From assembly GCA_021442155.1 (NCBI GenBank), contig CM038220.1:78417817-78481816 (forward strand): a DNA stretch of 64,000 nucleotides. The letters run 5' to 3'. A program made the position numbers and the translations under genes. Source of the stretch: Cymbidium sinense (lineage: Eukaryota; Streptophyta; Magnoliopsida; Asparagales; Orchidaceae). Of the stretch, positions 12,166-22,870 are shown one piece after another. Within the stretch, counting starts at the first letter, position 1. Each line of letters begins with the position of its first letter. The notes under the pieces were generated by a model. That model was not told the DNA's origin and made no database searches. It worked only from the letters and a program-made list of their open reading frames with translations.

Positions 12166-14720
12166 GTATTATTCATGTTTAGGGTTGAGATCAATATTAG
12201 AAAGGTGGTATTTTGGATGTTACATGTAGATATTTAATTAAGTTATTCAAAAGGGAGTTAAGTTGAAAGTATTCATTGAATAAACTATCATAAACCTGAT
12301 CCTTGATATAAAATGAAAGGATTTAATAAAATTACATTTTTTAAAATGTAGTCAAGAATTTTTTTAGACCCAATCAGACTTTCTTCTAAGAGCTATAAGA
12401 AAAGTTCAACACATCTATAACTCTAGTCACGTGAATAGTCTAGAATCAAAGGCTATGGTTGAATTGATCTTTAGAAGAGAAAAAAAAAACCGAGTAAAAA
12501 ATGCTATGATTCATAAAGAGAATACTAAAATGAGGAAAATTGATATAAGTGATTAGTTTTGAATGTAGAGTAGAACGTGAAGGAGATATGCACATATAAT
12601 ATGGTGAAGAAGAAGGTTGAAATTGAGGAGAAACCTAAGAATGATCATCAACGATAGGCCATAATGGTTGAATATGTGGCAAGGGAGAAACATTTAAGGG
12701 GTTAATTTCAATGTGTTAGGCTAAAACAAGTGGTTAGAAGAAATACGATTCCTAGATTTTTTATATCTAGATTGCATGACAAAGGCATAGGTTGTGCCGC
12801 AATATGAGGGTTGTTAATTAGGCATGAGCCTATAAGAAGGATAACAATGATGCTAATAAGGGGGAATAATGTTAAAAGGCATTCACATCAATACAAAAGA
12901 CTCTTTTTGAAATTAAATTTAAGAGTTGAGGTACTTATATGGAGAAGAGGATGGCGATTGCTTCCCAAATCACATAATGCCAATAACCACTATGGAAACA
13001 GACAAGTGAGGTTCAATCCCCTCTATGCTCATAACTTTAAGGGGTTCTATCTTTTATGTATGGTTTGCAAGCATTAAGACTCTTATTTAAAATTATTTTA
13101 AGAAGCTTAATCTCAAAAATATTAGAGCTCAAATATTTACTTAAAATTATCTAAAATAATAAAATTTAAAGCTTAATTTTGTTATTAAATAATTAATAAA
13201 TTATAATTATTCTCCAATTTTAGCATATGAACATTCTAATAAATTGTTGAGAAAATAATCTATTAATAATTCTAAAACATGCAATGACATATGATAAGCA
13301 AAACACATGAATATAACTCTTTTTAAAGAAAAAAGTATAGAAGTAATTAGGATGCCAATTTCTGGAATAATTGAATACAAAATATTTATATCTTGCACAA
13401 ATAAAATATTACAACACCTCAACACATTAAAAATCATAAATATTGCATATTCTTATCTTATTATGTGTTGATTCCATGTTGAATTTTGGATGGATAAAAT
13501 ATTAATAATATTTATTTGGTTATTATGCTCAAACTGGTTATGAATGATTAATCTCAATCGAGTAGAAGTAATGCAATCCTCAATCTTTTATCACATAATA
13601 TACTTTTGTAACACTTAAAATGTACTTAGTTCATTTCATTCACACACCATTTATAATACAAATTTCTTATATCATTATATCTTATATAATAACTAAATGT
13701 TGGATACACACACACATAAGGATCTTTGTTGCTGCCATGGGTTGCTTCTTAGGAGCTTCTTCCTTCAAGTTGTGACTCTACAACATAAAAAGAAATGAAA
13801 TAACATTTAAGAACGCATGTCCAAATGTAAAAATTAAAAATAAATTTCACTTCGATTATGCATGCAATAATGACAAAATTAATTCTAAGAAACAATTTAC
13901 AAATTGAATCATCAAAATTGCTAATTCTTCGACAACTATTAGCAAAAACTAAATAGCTAGTTAGTATATCATATAAAATTTTGGATAAAAAAATTATTGA
14001 GATCCTTATAGAAATTCAATGAGGAATTATTATTACTAAAAAATTTATGTGAAATGTCTCATAAATATTTCTTGGATCTCTATTTCACTAATATTTGTGT
14101 ATGAGTTAGAATATTCAATTCCAAGTAAGATCGACTTGTTTTCACATGTAAAAGTAATAAGACAACATATACATTTTATTTATCAATATTTGTGCATCTT
14201 TAAAAACAACTCTTTAATTAAAAAAAAACATCTAATTAGAGTGACATCCTTTTTAATAATAAGGTCGACTTGTGTCTTTCTTCGAAGTAGATATTTGCTA
14301 ACGTTTTTCAAAAAAAATGATGAATTTTTAGCAAGTCCTTTCTTCATATATTTAACTTAGCTCATACTAAATCTAAGAGAATCATCTTCACTAAAATTTA
14401 CTAAGATTACGTTGACCTTTTGTTTCTTTTTCATATATGTGATTGACCATTTTTTTAATATCATTATATTTTACAAAAATTATAGTTTTGATTAACATAA
14501 AAAATATCTATAGGCACTTTTGATAATTACTATATAAAAAAGACAATAAGAAGTGCTATGGAATATAAAGTAAATTTGAGTGAATAGTTACTAGAGTTGG
14601 AGTCTAGGGCCATGGAGTTCAGCATCTTGTAGATTAAAATTGGCAGGTTGCAAATGAAATTGATGGATTTGTATGCCTGTTGGCCTCCACATATGTGTCA
14701 TAAGTCGAGTTAAGCTCACA
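12166..14720. other. Duplicated A+T-rich flank, no gene recognised
   Basis: This stretch aligns with about 54504-56933. An 88-codon open frame at 12811-13077 is open in both copies (55142-55408), with eight or fewer amino-acid differences. At this level of duplication that is expected by chance, and no domain was seen. The remainder is A+T-rich without recognised coding sequence. Confidence 0.5.
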
Positions 14721-16057
14721 AGTCTAATTTGATGGACTTCAGAGGTGAATCGTAATCGGGAAAATCTGATATGCGTCACAAAAATGGTCGACTTCGTCGA
14801 CGAGCGACTTCATTATTCTCGAGAATATCGAAATTGGTCAAGATATAAATATTGTATAATCTAAGAACAGCAGAACAGCGTCGAGTTGTCAACGCCCTGC
14901 TAATGTCGAGGGTCAACGGGCACGGCGGCTCGTTTGAAATTGATTTGCGTCATTGGCGGCATTAAATCTATCAAGTAAGACCATTCACAATTAATTCAGA
15001 TAAGTCTACATGAATGTCAGTGATCAGCGGCGTCGTATTTTGAGTTAAACTCAATTTGATCGCTCAACCACAAGTCGATTGCGAAGCGGACGCCATGCGT
15101 TTGGAGCATCAAAAAAAGCTAAAATTGATATATATATATTGACCATGTGATTTTATAAGCGTAAAATTCACATTAAAGTTGATTAATCAATTTAAAAATA
15201 TATTTAAAATTCCTAATATAATCCTAATACCTTAAATTCACTCTAATAAACCTGGCCTGTCCTAGTCCTTAACCGCACGACCGGTTCTCCTTCACGCGAA
15301 TGACCCAAACCCTCAACTTTCCCATCTTCACGCACGGTCCACGGCTCAAATCGCTCGTCCGTCTCCTTTGTGCGCATGAGCTCCCCCATTGGAACGTTCG
15401 GATCTCCCTCCTCCACGCAACTGTTCGTGCGCCTCCTCGATCCAAACTGCAAGGAACGGCTGCTAGGGCTCCTTAAGGAAGAACCGCAAGCAAGGAGGCT
15501 AGTTTTTCCCTCTCTGATTCCTCTCCCTCCAAAACTGAAAAAAAGGTCTCTCTCGTTTCTTCCCCTTTCCTCCAAACCGAAAAGGTAATTTCTTCTTTCT
15601 TCTCCTTCTTCTTTCTCCTCCTTCTTTTTTTCTTTTTTTTTTTTCTATTTCCCTCTCCCTCCTCAAGAAAACCACGAGAATCCAATACCGAGTTGCTGTT
15701 CCTGTTCTTGGGGATGCTTTGCCATTCAAAAGCCATTTACCTTTGGTGAAGGAACAGAACGGAATCCCCTTTTCTAGTCAACGAAATATTCTCCATAATG
15801 TTGGCTTCTGCACACAAAAATAATATTCAGCTAGCAAGGATCAAGAATAAGAAGATATAGAACTGCTGTTCTAATATTTTGGAGATCAAAACAGATAGTT
15901 CAAGGAGCTTCTGCATGGATACTGCTCAATGGCCTCAACAGGGAATGTGAGTGGTGAAGGGATCAGTGGACAGCAACCAAAGGCAAACACAAATCCAAGT
16001 GGATAGATCAAGAGTAAGGCCTCACAAGGAGCAAGCCTTGAACTGTCCAAGATGCAA
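14721..16057. other. Block present only in copy A, carries Dof fragment
   Basis: Copy B joins the equivalent of 14720 directly to the equivalent of 16058 at 56933/56934, so 1337 bp are missing there. The last bases of the Dof fragment (TTCTACTCC, 16058 on) survive in copy B as TTCACTCC. That favours a deletion in B over an insertion in A. The block is GC-richer than its surroundings from about 14800. Confidence 0.75.
15240..15914 (+). other. GC-rich and pyrimidine-rich stretch upstream of Dof fragment
   Basis: Unrecognised sequence with a strong CT-rich tract at about 15590-15665, directly ahead of the Dof start codon. It has the look of a promoter plus 5' leader captured with the Dof exon. 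Open frames here (for example 15370-15588) match no family I recognise and are not called as genes. Confidence 0.35.
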
Positions 16058-16064
16058 TTCTACT
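15915..16064 (+). pseudogene. Dof zinc-finger transcription factor, 5' fragment
   Basis: The frame starts MDTAQWPQQGM, which closely resembles the N-terminus common in plant Dof proteins (MDTAQWPQ-G-I-G-V-V-K). It then enters the Dof DNA-binding domain, 'RPHKEQALNCPRCNST', at about 16017-16064. Both parts lie in one frame, interrupted by a single TGA at 15948-15950 where the family usually has Gly, one base from GGA. Only the first CxxC pair of the zinc finger is present. The usual continuation NTKFCYYNN is replaced by unrelated DNA after 16064, so the second cysteine pair is lost. Dof factors are plant-specific regulators that bind AAAG sites, but this fragment cannot make a working finger. 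It is a truncated copy, probably gene capture or a duplication remnant. Confidence 0.85.
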
Positions 16065-16124
16065 CCATCGAACTCGCTCTTGGCCAAACCTCCTAGCCAA
16101 ACCTTCCTTTACAAATCTGCTTTG

Positions 16125-16400
16125 CCACAATTGGAGAAGAACACCGTCATTAGGCGGGTTCTTCTTCCGATTTCCGACATCGCCCCTTTCCACCGCCTTT
16201 TCCAATTCCGTTTCATCGCAATCGGAGAGGAACACCATCATTAGGCGGGCTCCTCTCTTGGTTTCCGGCATTACCCGTTTCTACCTCAGTTTCTGACCTT
16301 TCCTTTCACCGTAATCGGAGAGGAACGCAGTTATTAGGCGGGCTCCTTTGTTGGTTTCTAGCATTACCCATTTCCGTCCCCTTTTGACCTTTTCTGCCCC
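16125..16400. repeat. ~92-bp tandem repeat, three units
   Basis: Units carry ATTAGGCGGG(C/T)TC followed by a 'ttggtttccggcattaccc'-type segment. The ATTAGGCG motif starts at 16149, 16240 and 16333, spacing 91-93 bp. The matching region in copy B (57005-57310) has four shorter units, so unit number and length changed after duplication. Confidence 0.8.
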
Positions 16401-16554
16401 CAAAGAGGCGTCGTGTTTCGTTCTCTCTCCCTCTAGTCGCTGTCATTGTAACATCTGAGAAAAATGAGTCAGAATATGTGGGATCAATGTGTGATGTGAA
16501 TATATATAAGCATGTGTTTCTTTGCAGGTTGGAAGGCCTCGTCGTGTTCATTAG

Positions 16555-16883
16555 GGCAAAACAACAACAACAAGCCTTAATCCCACTAAGTGGCGTCGGC
16601 TACATGAATCCTTCGTCTCCATTGTGTCCTATTATGTGTCAAGTTCTCATTTAATTCAAGTATATTAAGGTCATTTTTATACATCTTAACCAAGTTTTTT
16701 AGGTCTACCTCTACCTTTCTTAACATAAGGCAAATCTAATGCATCTACTCTCCAGGGTTATCGGATGATGGACGCTTTATGTGGCCAAACCATCTAAGGC
16801 GACTCTCTAATCTTATCTCGCCACTAAAACTCAACTTTTTCTCGAACATACTCATTTTGCATTTTATCGCCCTTTGGATATAT

Positions 16884-16931
<48 letters not shown>

Positions 16932-16939
16932 CTTTCTAG
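16555..16939 (-). mobile_element. RTE-type LINE, 5'-truncated 3' end
   Basis: Read on the minus strand, the sequence gives fragments of the C-terminal end of the plant RTE-clade reverse-transcriptase protein: 'MQNEYVREKVEF', 'RLRWFGHIKRPSS', 'KNDLNILELNENLTHNRTQW' and 'RRRIHVADAT'. The element ends in a (TTG)n tail, seen here as (CAA)n at about 16558-16571, which is typical of RTE elements. Two frame changes are present. Near-matching flanks, 'TTGGAAGGC...CATTAG' at 16529-16554 and 'TTGGAAGGC...CATTTAG' at 16940-16961, look like an aged target-site duplication. The 5' junction carries a (CA)n(TA)n microsatellite. Copy B holds the same insertion at 57429-57869, so it predates the duplication. 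Confidence 0.85.
16878..16931. repeat. (CA)n(TA)n microsatellite
   Basis: A CA run followed by a TA run at the truncated end of the LINE fragment. Copy B has only TA here, and much longer (57741-57854). Confidence 0.95.
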
Positions 16940-16961
16940 TTGGAAGGCATTGCTCATTTAG

Positions 16962-18078
16962 ATGACGAGATATAGGATGCGTGTAGCAAGACACCTCCTT
17001 CATCATTAGAGTCTTGAGTAATCCAACATCCGTTAGATGTCGCTCCCCCTAGTCGAAATGCTGTTGAAATTTTTACAAAATTCTAGACTTAGAAAAAAAA
17101 AGAGAAAAAGGAATGAATATATATACTGCATTGCATTTCTCTTTATGTAGGTTTTAAGACTCCGCTAATGCCCCATAGGGTGTAGCGGGCGAGAAAGAAG
17201 GCATGTATTGTAAGACACCACTCAGATGCTTTGAGCGTCGAAAGCCAAAACACTCCCGATATAGCCCCTATGCAGGGATGATGCCAAGAAGCTGTCGAAA
17301 TTTTATCAAATTTTAATACTTCAATTTAAAATTAATTGGATATTAAATTAGTGGTGAAGTGTAAAGTCTTAAAACAAAATAAAATGAAAATGAAATGTGG
17401 AGTTCACATGTATCTTAAAGTAATAATTGAGGGTGACGTTCTCAATAAACATTATTACCCTACGAAAATGTACTAAGTGAAGGTGAATTTAGTCATTTAA
17501 TTTATTGCTAAATGAGTGCTTGATTCATTGTTTAATATGTTCAAACGAATATGGATATTCAAGTTAAATGCAAGTGAAACTTAAGGAGGTTAATACTAAA
17601 CTCATAACAAACTTACAATAAATTTGAATTTTAATTTTTAAATAAATAGGGAATTTGATATGAAGTTAAGGATAAATCTAAATAGGTCTAACAACACTTG
17701 TTGTAGAAAGTGTGAAGAGTCCTTAAATGAAAAAATTAAAAAGGCTTGAAGCTTTCTTTTGGGTGAACTTCATACATATAAACTTTTATGAATATAACTG
17801 GATGAAGTATGCCTTCACATATATCTTATAGCGATGACTCCTTTTGGTCAAATATTCCAAAATACATGCAAATGCTTGAATAAAAATAAATTCATTACAC
17901 ATATCTAAAATGAATATATTATTATTCAATGCTTGTACAAAATTACAAATGATCTACAATCTATTCTATACAAGTAAGCCAACTAAATGCATGAAGGAGC
18001 ATTCCTTCAATACAAAAATTAAGGAACTTCATTCTAAATTTTGATTTTCAAAATCAACGAAATCACTAATTAGGTTGT
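16962..18078. other. Duplicated flank before the LTR, no gene seen
   Basis: It aligns with 57893-59021. Unrecognised 'CCGCTAATGCCCCATAGGG' and 'AAGACACCACTC' segments lie at about 17160-17225 in both copies. No coding frame was recognised. Confidence 0.55.
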
Positions 18079-18379
18079 TGACCTCATTTTTAGAATGAGC
18101 TCTCAACACCTCCATCTTAGGAATAGGACTTCTCTTAGACTTTAAGAGTTTCGTAGTCTTAGGAAACATCTAGTGATTAGGTGGACACTTTAACCTAGCC
18201 CTAGAAGACTTAGAAGGTTTAGCCATAGGAATATGTTATGCTTTAGGGGTGTTAGGAAAATTTTCAACCCTTTAGCTTGAACCATTCCTCACTTTCCTTC
18301 CTTCATGTCAATCTCCAGAGCAATTCTAATTAATTTTCTCCAAATTCAATTCAATTCCATGATTGAAAGATATGATTGA

Positions 18380-19110
18380 AACCCAAAAATCCTAAAATTC
18401 CTAAGTCCTTAAGCTTCCCTTAAGGACTTAACCAAAATCATGATTCAAACCTATTCAAATCTTTGAGATTTTCTCACAATTCATTTATATTCTCATTTAC
18501 ATGCATACATAAATGAAATATAAATTGAAAACCATAATATCAAACTCAAAAATCCAAATCAATTCATGAAAAGTTTCTTAAGTTCCTTTAATTTTCCATT
18601 AAAGGACTTAGCCAAAATCAACTCTAAACCTTGATCAAATCACTTCAAATTCATGGGATTTTCTCAAAACTTATTTATATCCTCATTTATATTCTCATAT
18701 ATAAATGAAATATAAATATAAATCAATCAAATCAAACCCTAAAATTAAATTCCAAATTTAAAATCTTTGAAATTCTCTTAAATCCCTTAATTTTCCATTA
18801 ATGGATTTAGCCTAAACTTTGATCAAACCATCTCAAACTCATGAGATTTTGTCAAAATCAATTTATATTCTCATTTATATTTCCCATATAAATGAAATAT
18901 AAATATAAATCAATCAAATCTAATCCAAAAATTAAAGTTTAATTTTAAAAATTGATTTAAATCCTTTAAATTCTCTTTAATGGATTTATCCCAAATCATG
19001 ATTAAACTCCTTCAAATTCTTGAAATTTTCTCATGATCAATTTATATTCTCATTTATATTCACATCTATAAATGAAATATAAATTCAAACAATCAAAATC
19101 AACTCTAAAA
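18380..19110. repeat. ~185-bp imperfect tandem repeats inside LTR
   Basis: Four units each carry 'aaggacttag/aatggatttag', then 'CATTTATATTCNCATATATAAATGAAATATAAAT'-like text. Unit anchors lie at about 18422, 18601, 18797 and 18978. The same units appear at 31590-32070 (three) and 59340-60060. Confidence 0.75.
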
Positions 19111-19419
19111 TCAAATTCAAATCAATTCAAAATCAAATCAGCTTTTCAAGCCTAAATCTTCAAATCAATTCCAATCAAACTCAGATTTTCTCTCATGGTT
19201 CAATCAATCCTACAATGAGCTCATATATTCCAAACTCCAATCTCAAATCAAAACCCAAATCAAAAAATACCCAAGACCCTTCATATTCTTCCTTTGAATA
19301 TGAAATTTTCAAATGGATCAAAGTCCATTTGACTTCAAACCTCTTGTAAATGGATTTATATTTCAATCATAAGTCTATATACATGATCAATCAACTTCAA
19401 ATCAAGCTTTGAGCCATTT

Positions 19420-20190
19420 TGACCCACTTACTTGACCCAAAGTGACCTAAAATACCCTTATGAGCCAACTTTTGATCCTAACCAAATTGGATTGAACCAA
19501 ACTCATATATCCTCCCATTGTGGTCAACAATCATTATGAGATGATCAATCAATCAAATTGGGTCAAATCAAGTCAAACTAAGGTTGACCAAGTTAACACT
19601 TAACAACATAAAACATAACATAGCCAAATTCCATAGGCCAAATCGATTGAAACCATTGATCTAAGTTCACTCATGACTATGTTTGAACTTGACCAAGCCA
19701 ACATTTGAGCCTAATTGGCCACTTGACCCAAGTTGACCCATTTTGAGGTCAATTTATCAAAAGATCTAAGCCAAATTGATTGGATCCAATGGGTCAAGTT
19801 CTAAATCACTTGTGGAACTTGACCAAAGCCTCAATTGGCAACTAGACCCAACCTAGACCTTAGACTCAACATGACTAAAGGGGTCATGTTGAGCCAAAAT
19901 TGAACCTAATCCAAATTGATTGGAAACAGAAATAATATGACTAACCTAACCTAAACCTAAGTTTGACCTCCCAAATAGGTCAAATGGGTCAAATGGGTCA
20001 ACTTGACACATTTGACCTAAATATAATCATATGAGCCTCCAAATCTAATCCCAATTGAACCAAAAAGGCACCAAAATATTTCAAATGGTCATATGAACTT
20101 GACCCAACCTTGGTTTGACCCAATTTGACCAATTGGTTACTTGACCAAGTTGACCCTTTTGACCTAAATGGGTCAACATGAGCCAAACCA
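19420..20190. promoter_or_regulatory. Dense TTGACC (W-box-like) cluster in LTR
   Basis: Roughly eighteen TTGACC or TTGACA occurrences fall within about 750 bp, often as 'TTGACCCAAGTTGACCC'. TTGAC(C/T) is the WRKY-factor W-box core. The cluster is present in all three LTR copies (also 32430-33260 and 60390-61240). A regulatory role in stress-induced transcription is inference. The phrase repeats could equally be drift of a simple ancestral repeat. Confidence 0.45.
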
Positions 20191-20321
20191 TAAAATGGAT
20201 TCTAAATACATTGAAACCAAACCCATTTTCTTAACATACCAAACATACCCAAATTGAAAAAATAGCAAAATGACATTTTACCCTTGTCCATAGAACAAAT
20301 TTTATGAGGGTATTTTGGTCA

Positions 20322-20382
20322 TGCACTCATCACAATCACTGAGGCTTTTCTAAAAGCTCAAGGAGACTTAGTGATGAGTGCA
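20322..20382. other. Inverted repeat (61-nt hairpin) in LTR
   Basis: TGCACTCATCAC (20322-20333) pairs perfectly with GTGATGAGTGCA (20371-20382). Further pairing inside (CTTTT/AAAAG) leaves a short loop. Copy B keeps it imperfectly at 61402-61466, while the 3' LTR near 33420 does not. Confidence 0.7.
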
Positions 20383-22870
20383 CAATGGGTTTGGGTAAAC
20401 CATTTGACCCATGGACCAAACCCTTACTTGAAATTGAAATTCAAACTCCCCCAGCTCAATTCAAGCACATGGGGTTGGCATTCCACTCCTCTGGCCAAAT
20501 CGACCATGTGCATTGATCTAACAGCCTAAACAACCCACTCCATAGGATCAATTGGATCAAAATGACAAGCTCATTGCCGACCATCCGATTGCCATACGGG
20601 AAGATATACTCTCCCTAATTCACTAAAATCACACTTCACTCACACTCGATTGGAGCCTAGGAACTCTTAGCAATCATCTGAGAGCTTTCCCAAGGTCCTT
20701 AAAGAGGATTTGAATTCTTCATTCTTCAGTTTTGAATAGTGCAAAATAGGGGAGGTCCATTGAAGAGCCAACTTCTTCTACACTTGATCTTAACCCAATT
20801 CTTCTACATCACATCAGGACCAAGTCGAGCCTACCCAAGCATCCACTTGAGTTCCGCAGTAAGAACTCAATTCAATCAAAGCAGGAGATCAAGAGGTTGG
20901 TCCATTGATCCACTCAACCTCAAGGCCTAGGAACTTCAGAGGTTTCATCTCTTGGAGCTACCTCATCGATCTCCGGTGATCACCTCCGATGAGGTTAGTG
21001 ATTTTTCGACCACTTAGATTAAGAGGTGTTGGTCCTTTGTGAAAGGAATTTTCATTGCATGTGAAATCCACTGTTGGATTGGCCGCTCTACTCCTTTAGA
21101 TGGTGTGGGTTGAGTCTTAAATGAATCTATGTTAGATCGGGCTCGGATCTTCCCTTGGATCATGGATGGTTCATATTGGTCCTCAGGGAAGAACTTGGCC
21201 CATCTCAGCCGTCCATCTGTGCATTTTAGATGGATGGCTGAGATTATTAGGCGCGTTCTATAAACCCTTTATTCGATTTAAACTACAGGTATATCCTCAA
21301 CCATCTGATTTTTGATCGGATGGCCAAGGATAAAAGTGCGTGTGTCGCTAGTCGCCCACTGGATTTGACATTTAAGTGGATGGCTCACGCGGCGCGTGTA
21401 AAACCCGCGCCACCGCATGAATGGTAGGTATTAAGTGGGGATTAGTTATTTAACTAATTAATTCCTAATTAATTCTTATATCTTCAAAAAATTATAATTC
21501 CTTCAATACTATTCAGAAAAAGAAAAGGAAAAATGCTATGGATAGATAATTTCATCTAGAATATTTAAAAAATATTTTCAATGGATTTTGAATTCCCCTT
21601 TTCTCTGAATTTGGGTTTCTTTAGAAATTTTAATTAGCTAATTATTCTCTAATTAAGTAACCAATTGATCTCAAATTTCTAGGGTTCATTTTAGGGGATG
21701 ACCTTTGCCTCTCTTAATTTTCTTGAGATTTATTGAGGGCTTAATTGGAGAAATTGCTATTTCATTCCTTAATTACCCCTTTCATATAATTAAGGGTAAT
21801 TAAGGTGTGATTAGTGGATTTACCCTTTGATTAAGTTTGATTAAGGTTAGATCCAATGAGTAGGGGTTTTATGGAATAATTTTGGGATATTTCTCCTAAG
21901 CTATTCCCTAAACCCTCTTTTCTTTTTTAATCCCCTCTTAATTAAGGGATAATTCATTAATTATCCCTTTAAACAAATTTCAAAAACTCTAAAAAGTTCC
22001 ATAACTTAATTAATCTACCTTGGGTAGATTCTTGTTTAACAACCTAAGTTCAATTAAGAAAATTAAAACCCTTTAAAGTATTTAAAAACCCTTAATTAAC
22101 TTTTAATTGTGAGCCAAATTGCTAAGAATTTTTCATTATTAGGTGTGTATTGCATTTAAATATCTTGTGGGTTTTATGTCATCTCATTGTCTCATAATTA
22201 CTTGGTTAATTTTCTAGGTGGTAGGTAAGGGTTAATTAAGCTACTTAATTCATACTCTAATCACTTAAAAATGGATTTAACTATTTAAAATTAAACAAAA
22301 ATACAAAACACATGTGGGAATGGGTTAGGAACAAACTCATCTCACCTTTTTAAAATTAAATCAAACTTCAAACTAAACAAAAAATCATTTTGAAATTCAC
22401 TTTTTTATTATTCTAAGTTTTCTTATTCCTTAAGAATGTCTTTAGGATTTAAGTTAAGTGAGTTTGTTCATATGCTTTCATTGCTTTAGATCTTTCCCAA
22501 CATGTTCAGTTGTATGTCATGTGATTCATGCATTCATAATTTCATGTTTGAAAATTTTAAAATGAAATTGTTTACTTTATGTCAAATGTGTATGTGTTGG
22601 CTAAAGTAAATTATGAGTGGCTATTATCACTATTAAATCCAAAGTATTTTCAAAACTTATAAATGAGACATCAAATCTAAAAGGGTGTTATTCTTATACT
22701 TTAATTATAAGTTTGCCTGTGATAGATTATAAAGTAATGTTTAGTGTTGCCTTTCCTTTCTTCCTTATGTTAGCATTATTTTAAATAGGAGTTGGTAAGA
22801 TGTAGGGTTCATTTGAAAAGAATCCAACACTTACTTAATTCTATACCCTATTCATCCCTATGCCATCATC

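Larger units (their letters stand above)
9706..18078. repeat. Segmental duplication copy A (flank of LTR element)
   Basis: This region aligns with 51847-59021 in the same orientation, and the match continues into the LTR at 18079/59022 up to at least 22870/64000. In a ~200-bp sample around 17330-17540 I count roughly 14 differences, about 93% identity by eye. Copy A alone holds 14721-16057. Copy B alone holds a MITE at 52555-53214. The middle parts 10651-12165 (A) and 53461-54503 (B) do not align. No intact host gene was found. Confidence 0.85.
18079..22870 (+). repeat. 5' LTR of Ty3/gypsy-type element (at least 4.8 kb)
   Basis: Sequence starting TGACCTCATTTTTAG at 18079 recurs at 31202 (3' LTR) and 59022 (duplicate copy). 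The 18079 and 59022 copies share their flanks and differ by a few percent. The 31202 copy is more diverged, as expected for old LTRs of one element. Homology can be followed to 22870 only because copy B runs out at the window edge, so the true 3' end of this LTR is not fixed. It contains ~185-bp repeats, a TTGACC-dense region and a hairpin. No promoter elements were assigned. Confidence 0.8.

Noticed and set aside
12811..13077. 88-codon open frame, also open in the duplicate at 55142-55408
   Set aside because: It is conserved only because the DNA was duplicated. No domain and no gene context were seen, so it stays an open frame of unknown meaning.
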